Shown: positions 26,185 through 35,299 of the stretch, piece by piece | Numbering within the stretch: position 1 is the stretch's first letter | Layout of the letters: each line of letters begins with the position of its first letter | Assembly: GCF_014490745.1 (NCBI RefSeq) | Contig: NZ_LZEU01000001.1 | Location: 2,755,501 to 2,819,500, forward strand | Length of the DNA stretch: 64,000 bases | DNA from: Pseudomonas alcaligenes | GTDB taxonomy: Bacteria; Pseudomonadota; Gammaproteobacteria; Pseudomonadales; Pseudomonadaceae | Reading direction: 5' to 3' | Position numbers and translations under genes: made by a program | The notes under the pieces: model-generated | What the model was told of the DNA's origin: nothing | Databases searched by the model: none | Seen by the model: the letters and a program-made list of their open reading frames with translations, nothing else

Positions 26185-26502
26185 TCAGTGCACGACCGGT
26201 GCTGCTGCACGCTCCTGCACCAACACCCAGGGCGCCACCACCACGGCCCATAGCTTGGGGTCGCGCGCCAGCAGATCCTCGGCCAGATCGACCTCGGCCT
26301 TGCGCAACGAGCCCGTAGTCAGCCACCCCGCCACCTTGGCACGATCATCCTCGGCCACGGCCTGTGCGACCTCTACCAGATCCAACGTGCCGGCGACCCA
26401 CAGCAAGGCACCACGGGCAAAGAATGGCTGCAGCTCCGCCCAGCTGATCGGGGCAGTTTCGCCAAGCAGCTTGGCGTAGAGGGTGCTAGGTTGTTCAGTC
26501 AT
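26185..26502 (-). CDS. DUF2288 family protein
   Basis: This 105-residue protein contains YAKLLGETAPISWAELQPFFARG and a C-terminal LWAVVVAPWVLVQERAA, the DUF2288 pattern. It is small, acidic and cytoplasmic, with unknown function. I start at ATG 26502. The 317-bp region between it and braC holds the braC promoter region; TTTTCA (26688-26693) and TACACT (26712-26717) with an 18-bp spacer form a weak sigma70 candidate. Confidence 0.8.
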   Translation of the reverse strand: MTEQPSTLYAKLLGETAPISWAELQPFFARGALLWVAGTLDLVEVAQAVAEDDRAKVAGWLTTGSLRKAEVDLAEDLLARDPKLWAVVVAPWVLVQERAAAPVVH

Positions 26503-26819
26503 GATCTGCTCGTGTTTTCGGACTCGACGGGTCAAAGCGGGCGCAATCATAGCGCCCACCTCGCCACAGGCAAAACCGCCCATCCAGTCTCAGAAAAAGA
26601 ACCAACCGGTCAGTCAACATCGCGCCGTTATTCTGTACGTTTATTACGATTAAGCGACACACCCCCGCACTACCCCGGACTGCCGTCTTTTCAAGGCGCG
26701 AAACAGGGTTCTACACTGTGCCGGTACAGTTGCCAGGGGCAAAACGGGGGATCTGATCCGGTTCTGCAGCTCTGGTCGCATGGATAAAACAACGAAAACA
26801 CAATAAAGAGTGGAGCACT

Positions 26820-27941
26820 ATGAAGAAGGCTAGCAAGCAAGTTTCCAAGCTCTTCGCCGCCATGGCCCTGGCTGGTGTCGCCAGCTACTCGATGGCCGCC
26901 GACACCATCAAGATCGCCCTGGCCGGCCCGGTAACCGGTGCCGTTGCTCAGTACGGCGAAATGCAGTTCATCGGTGCCGAAATGGCCATCGAGCAGATCA
27001 ACAAGGCCGGCGGGGTGAACGGCGCGATGCTCGAAGGCGTGAAGTACGATGACGCCTGCGATCCGAAACAAGCCGTGGCCGTAGCCAACAAGATCGTCAA
27101 CGACGAAGTCAAATTCGTGGTTGGCCACCTCTGCTCCAGCTCCACTCAGCCGGCGTCCGACATTTACGAAGACGAAGGCATCCTGATGATTACCGCGGCC
27201 TCCACCAGCCCGGACATCACCGCTCGCGGCTACCAGCTGGTGTTCCGCACCATCGGTCTGGACAGCCTGCAAGGCCCGACCGCCGGCAACTTCATTGCCG
27301 ACCACGTCAAGCCGAAAAGCGTTGCCGTGATCCACGACAAGCAGCAGTACGGTGAAGGCATCGCTACCGCGGTCAAGCAGACCCTGGAAGGCAAAGGCAC
27401 CAAGGTTGCCCTGTTCGAAGGCATCAACGCTGGTGACAAGGACTTCTCCGCCCTGATCGCCAAGCTCAAGCAAGCCAACGTCGACTTCGTCTACTACGGC
27501 GGCTACCACCCGGAACTGGGCCTGCTGCTGCGTCAGACCAAAGAGAAAGGCCTGAACATCAAGTTCATGGGCCCTGAAGGCGTCGGCAACAAGGAAATCT
27601 CCGCCATCGCCGGCCCGGCTTCCGAAGGCCTGCTGGTGACCCTGCCGAAGTCCTTCGACCAGGATCCGAAGAACCAGGCGCTGGTCGAGGCCTTCAAGGC
27701 CAAGAAACAGGATCCGAGCGGCCCGTTCGTGTTCCCGGCCTACGCCGCTGTCCAGGTCATCGCCGAAGGCATCAAGAAAGCCGGCGACACCGACACCGCC
27801 AAAGTTGCCGCAGCCCTGCGCGCCAACAGCTTCGAAACTCCTACCGGCACCCTCGGCTTTGACGACAAAGGCGATCTGAAGGACTTCAGCTTCGTGGTCT
27901 ACGAGTGGCACCAGGACGGCACCAAAACCGAAGCCAAATAA
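26820..27941 (+). CDS. braC: Branched-chain amino acid ABC transporter, periplasmic binding protein
   Basis: This 373-residue protein has a signal peptide (cleavage near SMAADTIKI) and the LIV-binding fold: IALAGPVTGAVAQYGE, the disulfide pair around YDDACDPK and VGHLCSSSTQP, and TAASTSPDIT. It binds Leu/Ile/Val (BraC also accepts Ala and Thr) and delivers them to the membrane complex encoded downstream. GAGTGGAG lies just before the ATG. Codon bias is strong, consistent with high expression relative to braDEFG. Confidence 0.95.
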   Translation: MKKASKQVSKLFAAMALAGVASYSMAADTIKIALAGPVTGAVAQYGEMQFIGAEMAIEQINKAGGVNGAMLEGVKYDDACDPKQAVAVANKIVNDEVKFVVGHLCSSSTQPASDIYEDEGILMITAASTSPDITARGYQLVFRTIGLDSLQGPTAGNFIADHVKPKSVAVIHDKQQYGEGIATAVKQTLEGKGTKVALFEGINAGDKDFSALIAKLKQANVDFVYYGGYHPELGLLLRQTKEKGLNIKFMGPEGVGNKEISAIAGPASEGLLVTLPKSFDQDPKNQALVEAFKAKKQDPSGPFVFPAYAAVQVIAEGIKKAGDTDTAKVAAALRANSFETPTGTLGFDDKGDLKDFSFVVYEWHQDGTKTEAK

Positions 27942-27962
27942 TCAAGCTTCCCGCCTGAACCC

Positions 27963-27994
27963 AAAGCCCACTGCCATGCAGTGGGCTTTGTTTA
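27963..27994 (+). terminator. Terminator/attenuator between braC and braD
   Basis: An 11-bp stem AAAGCCCACTG (27963-27973) pairs with CAGTGGGCTTT (27979-27989) and is followed by GTTTA. It lies 22 bp after the braC stop and 68 bp before braD. Partial termination here would keep binding protein in excess over the permease, as is common in such operons. Confidence 0.8.
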
Positions 27995-28061
27995 TTGAAA
28001 GAATTCCGGTTCTACGCTGCGCCACAAGCGCGGCCTTGCGTAGCGACCCAGGAGTTAGGCA

Positions 28062-28981
<920 letters not shown>

Positions 28982-28985
<4 letters not shown>

Positions 28986-30241
28986 TTGCCAAGAACCTCA
29001 AAACCGCCTTCTTCAGTGCCCTACTGGTACTGGCCGTGGCCTATCCGGTACTGGGCCTGAAGCTGACCACCGTCGGCATCAGCCTGGAAGTTCAGGGCGC
29101 CAGCCCGGTCGCCCTGTGGAGCATCGCCGGCGCCGCCGTGCTGATGTTCGTCTGGCAGCTGCTGCGCGACCGTTTCTCCGCCGGCTGGGCCCAGCTGCCC
29201 AGTCTGCCGAGCATGCCCGGCAGCGCCAGCAACTTCCTCACCCTGCCCTCGACCCAGCGCTGGATCATCCTCGGCCTGATCGTGGCCGGCCTGGTCTGGC
29301 CGTTCTTCGGCAGCCGCGGCGCGGTGGACATCGCCACCCTGATCCTGATCTACGTGCTGCTCGGCCTCGGCCTGAACATCGTGGTCGGTCTGGCCGGCCT
29401 GCTCGACCTCGGTTACGTCGGCTTCTACGCCGTCGGCGCCTACAGCTACGCGCTGCTGTCGCACTACTACGGCCTGGGCTTCTGGGTGTGCCTGCCGATC
29501 GCCGGCCTTATGGCGGCCTTCTTCGGCTTCATCCTCGGCTTCCCGGTGCTGCGCCTACGCGGCGACTACCTGGCCATCGTCACCCTCGGTTTCGGCGAGA
29601 TCATCCGCATCCTGCTGCGCAACATGACCGAGCTGACCGGCGGCCCCAACGGCATCAGCAACATCGACAAACCGACCCTGTTCGGCCTGTCGTTCGAGCG
29701 TCGCGCCGCCGAAGGCATGCAGACCTTCCACGAGTACTTCGGCATCGCCTACAACTCGATCAACAAGGTGATCTTCCTCTACCTGGTTGCCCTGCTGCTG
29801 GCCCTGCTCGCCCTGTTCGTGATCAACCGCCTGCTGCGCATGCCGATCGGCCGCGCCTGGGAGGCCCTGCGCGAAGACGAGATCGCCTGCCGCGCCCTGG
29901 GCATGAACCCCACCGTGATCAAGCTGTCCGCCTTCACCCTCGGCGCCTGCTTCGCTGGCTTTGCCGGCAGCTTCTTCGCCGCGCGCCAGGGCTTGGTTAC
30001 CCCTGAGTCGTTCACCTTCATCGAGTCGGCGATCATCCTCGCCATCGTCGTGCTCGGCGGCATGGGTTCCCAGCTCGGCATCATCCTCGCCGCCGTGGTA
30101 ATGATCCTGCTGCCGGAACTGGCCCGCGAGTTCAACGAATACCGCATGCTGATGTTCGGCGCCCTGATGGTGCTGATGATGATCTGGCGTCCGCAGGGCC
30201 TGCTGCCCATGCAGCGCCCCCACCTGGAGTTGAAACCATGA
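28982..30241 (+). CDS. braE: Branched-chain amino acid ABC transporter permease BraE (LivM)
   Basis: This 419-residue permease has an N-terminal extension with two extra hydrophobic helices (about 1-115), followed by the LivM core: [44 protein letters not shown] (coupling loop) and [11 protein letters not shown]. It pairs with BraD. It is translationally coupled to braD and to braF by ATGA overlaps. Confidence 0.94.
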
Positions 30242-31005
30242 GCCGCCCGATTCTTGAAGTCAGCGGGCTGACCATGCGCTTCGGCGGCCTGCTGGCCGTC
30301 AACAATGTCGCCCTGTCCGTGCAGCCCAAGCAGGTGGTGTCGATGATCGGCCCCAACGGCGCCGGCAAGACCACCGTATTCAACTGCCTAACCGGCTTCT
30401 ACCAGCCTACCGGCGGCGTGATCCTGCTCGACGACGAGCCGGTACAACACCTGCCCGGCCACAAGATCGCCCGCAAGGGCGTGGTGCGCACCTTCCAGAA
30501 CGTTCGCCTGTTCAAGGAAATGACCGCCGTGGAAAACCTGCTGGTCGCCCAGCACCGCCACCTCAACACCAACTTCCTCTCCGGCCTGTTCAAGACCCCG
30601 AACTTCCGCCGCAGCGAGAAGGCGGCCATGGAGTACGCGGCGCACTGGCTGGAGCAGGTCAACCTCACCGACGTGGCCAACCGCCCAGCCGGCACCCTGG
30701 CCTACGGCCAGCAGCGTCGCCTGGAAATCGCCCGCTGCATGATGACCCGCCCGCGCATCCTCATGCTCGACGAGCCGGCCGCCGGCCTCAACCCACGCGA
30801 GACCGAAGACCTCAAGGCACTGATCGGCATGCTGCGCGACCAGCATGACGTCACCGTGCTGCTGATCGAGCACGACATGAAGCTGGTCATGAGCATCTCC
30901 GACCACATCTACGTGATCAACCAGGGCACTCCCCTGGCCAATGGCACGCCGGAGCAGATCCGCAACAACCCGGACGTGATCAAAGCCTATCTGGGGGAAG
31001 CCTGA
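30238..31005 (+). CDS. braF: Branched-chain amino acid ABC transporter ATPase BraF (LivG)
   Basis: This 255-residue ABC ATPase has Walker [13 protein letters not shown], the LivG-specific [20 protein letters not shown], signature [15 protein letters not shown] and Walker [13 protein letters not shown]. It powers the BraDE channel as a heterodimer with BraG. It overlaps both neighbours. Confidence 0.95.
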   Translation: MSRPILEVSGLTMRFGGLLAVNNVALSVQPKQVVSMIGPNGAGKTTVFNCLTGFYQPTGGVILLDDEPVQHLPGHKIARKGVVRTFQNVRLFKEMTAVENLLVAQHRHLNTNFLSGLFKTPNFRRSEKAAMEYAAHWLEQVNLTDVANRPAGTLAYGQQRRLEIARCMMTRPRILMLDEPAAGLNPRETEDLKALIGMLRDQHDVTVLLIEHDMKLVMSISDHIYVINQGTPLANGTPEQIRNNPDVIKAYLGEA

Positions 31006-31706
31006 TGCTCTCGTTCACTAACGTTTCCACCTTCTACGGCAAGATCCAGGCCCTGCACGATGTCAGCCTGGAAGTGCAGCAAGGCGAAATCGTCACCCTG
31101 ATCGGCGCCAACGGTGCCGGCAAGTCGACCCTGCTGATGACCCTGTGCGGCTCGCCGCGCGCGGCCAGCGGCAGCATCCGCTACGAAGGCGAGGAGCTGG
31201 TCGGCCAGGAATCCTGCGACATCATGCGCAAGAGCATCGCCGTGGTGCCGGAAGGCCGCCGCGTGTTCGCCCGCCTGACCGTCGAGGAAAACCTGGCCAT
31301 GGGCGGTTTCTTCACCGAGAAGGCCGACTACCAGCAGCAGATGGACAAGGTGCTGCAGCTGTTCCCGCGCCTCAAGGAACGCTTCGAGCAGCGCGCCGGC
31401 ACCATGTCCGGCGGCGAACAGCAAATGCTCGCCATCGGCCGCGCGCTGATGAGCAAGCCCAAGCTGCTGCTGCTCGACGAACCCTCCCTGGGCCTGGCAC
31501 CGATCATCATCCAGCAGATCTTCGATATCATCGAACAGCTGCGCAAGGACGGTGTAACGGTGTTCCTGGTCGAGCAGAACGCCAACCAGGCGCTCAAGCT
31601 GGCCGACCGCGCCTACGTCCTGGAGAACGGCCGAATCGTCATGCAAGGCAGCGGCGCCGACCTGCTCACCGACCCCAAGGTACGCGACGCCTACCTGGGT
31701 GGCTAA
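31005..31706 (+). CDS. braG: Branched-chain amino acid ABC transporter ATPase BraG (LivF)
   Basis: This 233-residue ABC ATPase has Walker A GANGAGKSTLLM, VVPEGRRVFARLTVEENL, signature MSGGEQQMLAIGRALM and Walker B LLLDEPSLGLAP. It is the second ATPase of the BraCDEFG importer and the last operon gene, followed by a strong terminator. Confidence 0.95.
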   Translation: MLSFTNVSTFYGKIQALHDVSLEVQQGEIVTLIGANGAGKSTLLMTLCGSPRAASGSIRYEGEELVGQESCDIMRKSIAVVPEGRRVFARLTVEENLAMGGFFTEKADYQQQMDKVLQLFPRLKERFEQRAGTMSGGEQQMLAIGRALMSKPKLLLLDEPSLGLAPIIIQQIFDIIEQLRKDGVTVFLVEQNANQALKLADRAYVLENGRIVMQGSGADLLTDPKVRDAYLGG

Positions 31707-31720
31707 GCCTGGCACGCAAC

Positions 31721-31749
31721 AAAAAAACCGCCCTCCGGGGCGGTTTTTT
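31721..31749. terminator. Rho-independent terminator of the bra operon
   Basis: AACCGCCC and GGGCGGTT form the stem around a TCCG loop, with an A run before and a T6 run after it. It lies 15 bp after the braG stop. The A run makes it potentially bidirectional. Confidence 0.9.
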
Positions 31750-31800
31750 ATTGCCCTTACCGCGCGCAAGCGCAACACAAATGACCAGAAGCCCAAAAAC

Positions 31801-31833
31801 AAAAAAGCCCGGTCACTTCTGACCAGGCTTTGA
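31801..31833 (-). terminator. Terminator of the tRNA-Pro transcript (minus strand)
   Basis: Read on the minus strand, AAAGCCTGGTCA pairs with TGACCGGGCTTT with one mismatch and is followed by a T run. It lies just past the CCA end of the tRNA-Pro remnant. It probably belonged to the intact tRNA gene before integration separated it from its 5' half. Confidence 0.7.
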
Positions 31834-31846
31834 TGTTGGGATTATA

Positions 31847-31893
31847 TGGTCGGGACGGAGTGATTCGAACACTCTACCCCTTGCACCCCATGC
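31847..31893 (-). other. 3' half of tRNA-Pro(GGG): island attachment site (left junction)
   Basis: Read on the minus strand, this segment gives the anticodon loop region GCATGGGGTGC, the variable part, a perfect T arm (GAGTG-TTCGAAT-CACTC), the acceptor 3' strand GTCCCG and an encoded CCA. The anticodon GGG specifies proline. The 5' half (acceptor, D arm) is missing: beyond 31893 the sequence is unrelated. A tRNA 3' end without its 5' half next to an integrase gene is the standard trace of site-specific integration. The complete gene is expected at the opposite junction, outside this window. Confidence 0.8.
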
Positions 31894-32025
31894 GCTTATT
31901 TGGTGGATTTCCATGGAAGTCCATGGACGCTATTAGAACGCCTAAAACCTAGTAAATACGGGGCTTACAGACTATATTTGCGTCCATCACGATCCACCAG
32001 CACCCACCGACAGCCAAGCGATTCG

Positions 32026-32047
32026 GTGGGGTAAAAGTGGGGTAAAA
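32026..32047. repeat. Tandem direct repeat GTGGGGTAAAA upstream of the integrase
   Basis: Two exact, adjacent copies of an 11-bp unit lie 34 bp before the integrase start and one helical turn apart. They could be integrase arm-type or autoregulatory binding sites. A separate repeat, CCATGGA twice at 31911-31926, lies between this and the tRNA fragment. The function is inferred from position only. Confidence 0.45.
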
Positions 32048-32080
32048 ATCCAGGCAGCGGAATTATGCAAGGGGTAGGAC

Positions 32081-33493
32081 ATGGCCAAACTGACAGCCAA
32101 GCAACTGGAGGCGCTCACCGCCGCCGATGACGGCAAGATCCTTCGCGAAGACGGTGGCCTGGTCGCCAAAGTCCGCTCAGGTTTGCGTGGCGTGACGGTG
32201 CAGTTCCGTTACGAGTTCAAGCAGGATGGATTGAAGCGTGACCAAAGCCTGGGCAGCTGGCCAAAGAAGTCGCTGGCGCAGATTCGCGCTGAACGCGATG
32301 AGGTGAAAGCGACAGCCGCCAAAGGCATCAACCCCACTGCAGCCCGCAAGGCTGCCAAGATAGAAGCCCAAGCCGCTGTCGCAGCAACCATTGCCGAAGC
32401 TGAACGCCAGGCAGCGGAGAACAAGACGGTTGCAGACCTGTTTGATGAGTGGCTACGCGATGGTGTCTCACGCCAGGATGGCAACGCCGAACTGCGCCGC
32501 AGCTTCACCAAGGACGTGCTGCCGCTCATTGGCAAGAAGCCACTACGCAACCTCACCGAGAAAGACCTGCTCGCCGTCCTGCGCTCAGTCAAAGCACGCG
32601 GCCTGAACCGCACCGTCGTGATCCGCAACAACGACATTGGCCAGATGCTGCGCTGGGCCGAGAAACGCAAACCATGGCGAGGCCTAATGACGGACGGCAA
32701 TCCAGCCGACCTAATAGACGTCAACAAGCTGCTCGATCACGACTACGAAGAACAACGGGACCGACTGCTCTCACCTGACGAGATTCGCGAGCTGCATGAC
32801 ATCCTCGAGCGCCTGGAGAAAGACTACGAAGCCCTACCCGCCGGCCAAAAGTATTCAGGCATTCGGCCAGTCAATAGGCGTGTCCAATGTGCTCTATGGA
32901 TCTGCCTAAGCACACTGTGCCGTATTGGAGAATTGCTCAAGTCTGAGTGGCGGTACGTGGACTTAGATAAAGGCACCTGGTTCATACCTGCCGAAGCCAC
33001 CAAAGGTCATAAAGGAAAGCGCCAGGATCACCATGTGTTCCTGTCAGCGTTTTCCATCGAGCAGTTCAAACGCCTGCAGAAAGAAACAGGCAATACGCCG
33101 TTCTGCTTCCCCAGCAAGAATGGCGATAGCCACGTCGACACCAAGACGGTCAGCAAGCTGATCGGCGATCGGCAGTGCCGCTTCAAAAAACGCAGCAAGC
33201 CCTTAGCGGGCCGCCATCATGACGACTCACTGGTGCTGAGTAAGGGCACCAAGGGTGAGTGGACTCCGCATGACCTGCGCCGTACCGGTGCAACGATGAT
33301 GCAGGAACTCGGAGTCACTCTGGAGATCATTGACCGCTGCCAGAACCACTTACTCGGCGGTTCCAAAGTGCGCAGGCACTACCTGCATCACGACTATGCG
33401 AAAGAGAAAACCGAGGCTTGGCGGATTCTGGGGGAAAGGCTGGAACAGTGCATCACAGGCCCATCGGCACTAGCCACAAGCAGCATTACTTGA
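32081..33493 (+). CDS. P4-type tyrosine integrase
   Basis: This 470-residue tyrosine recombinase has a DUF4102-like N-terminal arm-binding domain, a SAM-like core-binding region and a catalytic domain. Visible residues are the first Arg in TLCRIGELL, HxxR in TPHDLRRTGATMM, the NHLLGG box and the nucleophile Tyr in KVRRHYLHHDY. It starts about 190 bp from the tRNA-Pro fragment and points into the island. Integrases of this type use tRNA 3' ends as attachment sites, so it almost certainly placed this element. The 102-bp gap after it holds nothing that I recognise. Confidence 0.93.
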   Translation: MAKLTAKQLEALTAADDGKILREDGGLVAKVRSGLRGVTVQFRYEFKQDGLKRDQSLGSWPKKSLAQIRAERDEVKATAAKGINPTAARKAAKIEAQAAVAATIAEAERQAAENKTVADLFDEWLRDGVSRQDGNAELRRSFTKDVLPLIGKKPLRNLTEKDLLAVLRSVKARGLNRTVVIRNNDIGQMLRWAEKRKPWRGLMTDGNPADLIDVNKLLDHDYEEQRDRLLSPDEIRELHDILERLEKDYEALPAGQKYSGIRPVNRRVQCALWICLSTLCRIGELLKSEWRYVDLDKGTWFIPAEATKGHKGKRQDHHVFLSAFSIEQFKRLQKETGNTPFCFPSKNGDSHVDTKTVSKLIGDRQCRFKKRSKPLAGRHHDDSLVLSKGTKGEWTPHDLRRTGATMMQELGVTLEIIDRCQNHLLGGSKVRRHYLHHDYAKEKTEAWRILGERLEQCITGPSALATSSIT

Positions 33494-33595
33494 TCGGTCA
33501 CTTAGGACCTCAACTATGAGATACCCGCTAGAGCAACATGGAGGAGCCGACTATCCAGCAGCTCCTCCTGATACACGCCAACCAGAAATTGGCTC

Positions 33596-35299
33596 TCAAT
33601 TTACGGACTTGAATTCCGCGTCGATTGCCTCTGCCTCAACACGCCATGCCTGAAAGCGTTGCTGACGTTCATGGCTGTCTCTCAAGCTATCCTCAAGCAC
33701 AGCGACGCTGTTTTTCAGCTCAAGATACTTGCCGAAGAACTGCTCCCTGAACTGTTCGGAGCTGATCAGGCCAAGTAGCTCCTTACGCTGCTGCTCGAAG
33801 TTTTCAACCATCTTCGCAATAGAGCCCCTGAACGCCTCTTCACGCTTGTATTGCTCCCAGCTGTCCCATACCTCGATAGCAATACCGAGAGCGGCCAGCG
33901 CGCCGTTGGCGCCTTTGGCGAATTTCACAGCTCCCCAAGGCTTGAATTTCAGCAGTGACCCCAGCTCCATACCCACCATTTTTCCAGCGCTGACTATGGT
34001 GTCCCGCGCAGCCAAAACGGTGGTGTTGTTGATCACATTCCCCTTAAGCAGGTGGTTCACCCCCTGCTTGCCGAACGCTCTGACAGTAGTGTTGAAATGA
34101 TTGATCTCGGTATCAAAGCCGAGCTGCATCTTCGCCATATCAAGTCTGACGGACTCGGTTTGACGGCTGAACTCGTTCTGTAACCGAGTGGCCAGCACGA
34201 TGCCTTCGGCACCGACTTCCCGCTCAAAAAAATCATCGAACGTCTCCAAGCTGCAGCCCTTAGCCTGCCTGATCAGATCAGAGAAATAGCGCTCTACGAA
34301 GGTGCTCAAGCCTCTACGAACCGCTTCAATCTCCACCCCAGTCTTTTCCAACTGATCTTCCGAACGCCGTTTCAGCTCTCGGAGCTTGGTCACTTCCTGT
34401 GAGATTTTCTGGTCATTTTCGATCGCAACCGGCAGCTGCTTGTTCAAGACATCACGAATCACGCTGCGGTGCATTTCGCCGGCCAGCGCGATGCTGCCAC
34501 CATTGCTTTGGATTTTGCTGGTAGTCGCCGTCTGCAGGTTGGCAATATGAGACAACGCCTTGAATTGACCGATATTGGCCAACCAATGATCAAACCCCAG
34601 ATCAAACGGATTAGCCGCCACCGCCACAATAGACAGCTGGTCAACCTCTACGTCGTCCAGCCCCACTAACTCACGCAAACGACCAATAACGTTCGCCCGC
34701 TTCACTGCTAGGTTGCTCTGGTAGTCCTGTTCATCCTCGACGTCGGCCACTTCATCGAACCGACTGAGTACGAAAACCGTGCGGGGCAGCAGATCCAAGG
34801 TACGGAACAGCCATACCAGATCGTCCTGATGGCTCTCTTTGATCGGATTGGTGGAGTTCATTACGTAGAGCACCAAATGGGCTTCGCTTACGTATTTCTT
34901 GGTGATGTCTTTGTACTTTTCGATGGCGTTGGTTTCAGCGTTCACCTGCTCTTTGAAGCCAAATAGCCCGGGGGTATCGATCAGTACGAAGTCATCGCCC
35001 ACTTCGTAGACCTTTACCTCATTGGAAGATTCCTGGTGGCTGATTTTCATGCTGGACTTATCCAGCTTTTCCATCCATGCCGCAGCAATAGAAGTCTTGC
35101 CTTCAGAGAAACCGCCGATTAGCGCCACTTTGAGCTTTTCGCCGGTCACGCTCTCGATAGCTGTTTGTAGTTTTCCCTTCAAAGCAGGGTCAACGAGTAC
35201 GCCGGCAGCTTCACCTTGATCGAGGAACTTGAGCAGCTTGCCGAGCAATTCTACCGAGCGTGCTTGCTGGGCCTTGAATGAGTCGAGGGTGTTTTCCAT
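33596..35299 (-). CDS. Dynamin-like GTPase, LeoA-like
   Basis: This 567-residue protein has a GTPase domain near the N-terminus: P-loop GGFSEGKTS (62-70), G3 DTPGL (108-112) and G4 SRFD (179-182, replacing NKxD). Long helical, coiled-coil-rich segments follow (about 285-420 and 500-560), with a hydrophobic Gly/Ala-rich stretch (about 455-485) that could insert into membranes. Size and layout resemble the bacterial dynamin LeoA. Its start codon shares one base with the stop of the upstream hydrolase-dynamin gene (TAATG), so the two are translationally coupled and probably form hetero-oligomers. Confidence 0.82.
   Translation of the reverse strand: MENTLDSFKAQQARSVELLGKLLKFLDQGEAAGVLVDPALKGKLQTAIESVTGEKLKVALIGGFSEGKTSIAAAWMEKLDKSSMKISHQESSNEVKVYEVGDDFVLIDTPGLFGFKEQVNAETNAIEKYKDITKKYVSEAHLVLYVMNSTNPIKESHQDDLVWLFRTLDLLPRTVFVLSRFDEVADVEDEQDYQSNLAVKRANVIGRLRELVGLDDVEVDQLSIVAVAANPFDLGFDHWLANIGQFKALSHIANLQTATTSKIQSNGGSIALAGEMHRSVIRDVLNKQLPVAIENDQKISQEVTKLRELKRRSEDQLEKTGVEIEAVRRGLSTFVERYFSDLIRQAKGCSLETFDDFFEREVGAEGIVLATRLQNEFSRQTESVRLDMAKMQLGFDTEINHFNTTVRAFGKQGVNHLLKGNVINNTTVLAARDTIVSAGKMVGMELGSLLKFKPWGAVKFAKGANGALAALGIAIEVWDSWEQYKREEAFRGSIAKMVENFEQQRKELLGLISSEQFREQFFGKYLELKNSVAVLEDSLRDSHERQQRFQAWRVEAEAIDAEFKSVN

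Noticed and set aside
26691..27911. 406-codon minus-strand frame opposite braC
   Set aside because: braC has a signal peptide, full family match and terminator; the antisense frame is low-complexity.
31847..31893. Functional tRNA-Pro gene
   Set aside because: Only the 3' half is present; no D arm or 5' acceptor strand is found upstream on the minus strand.
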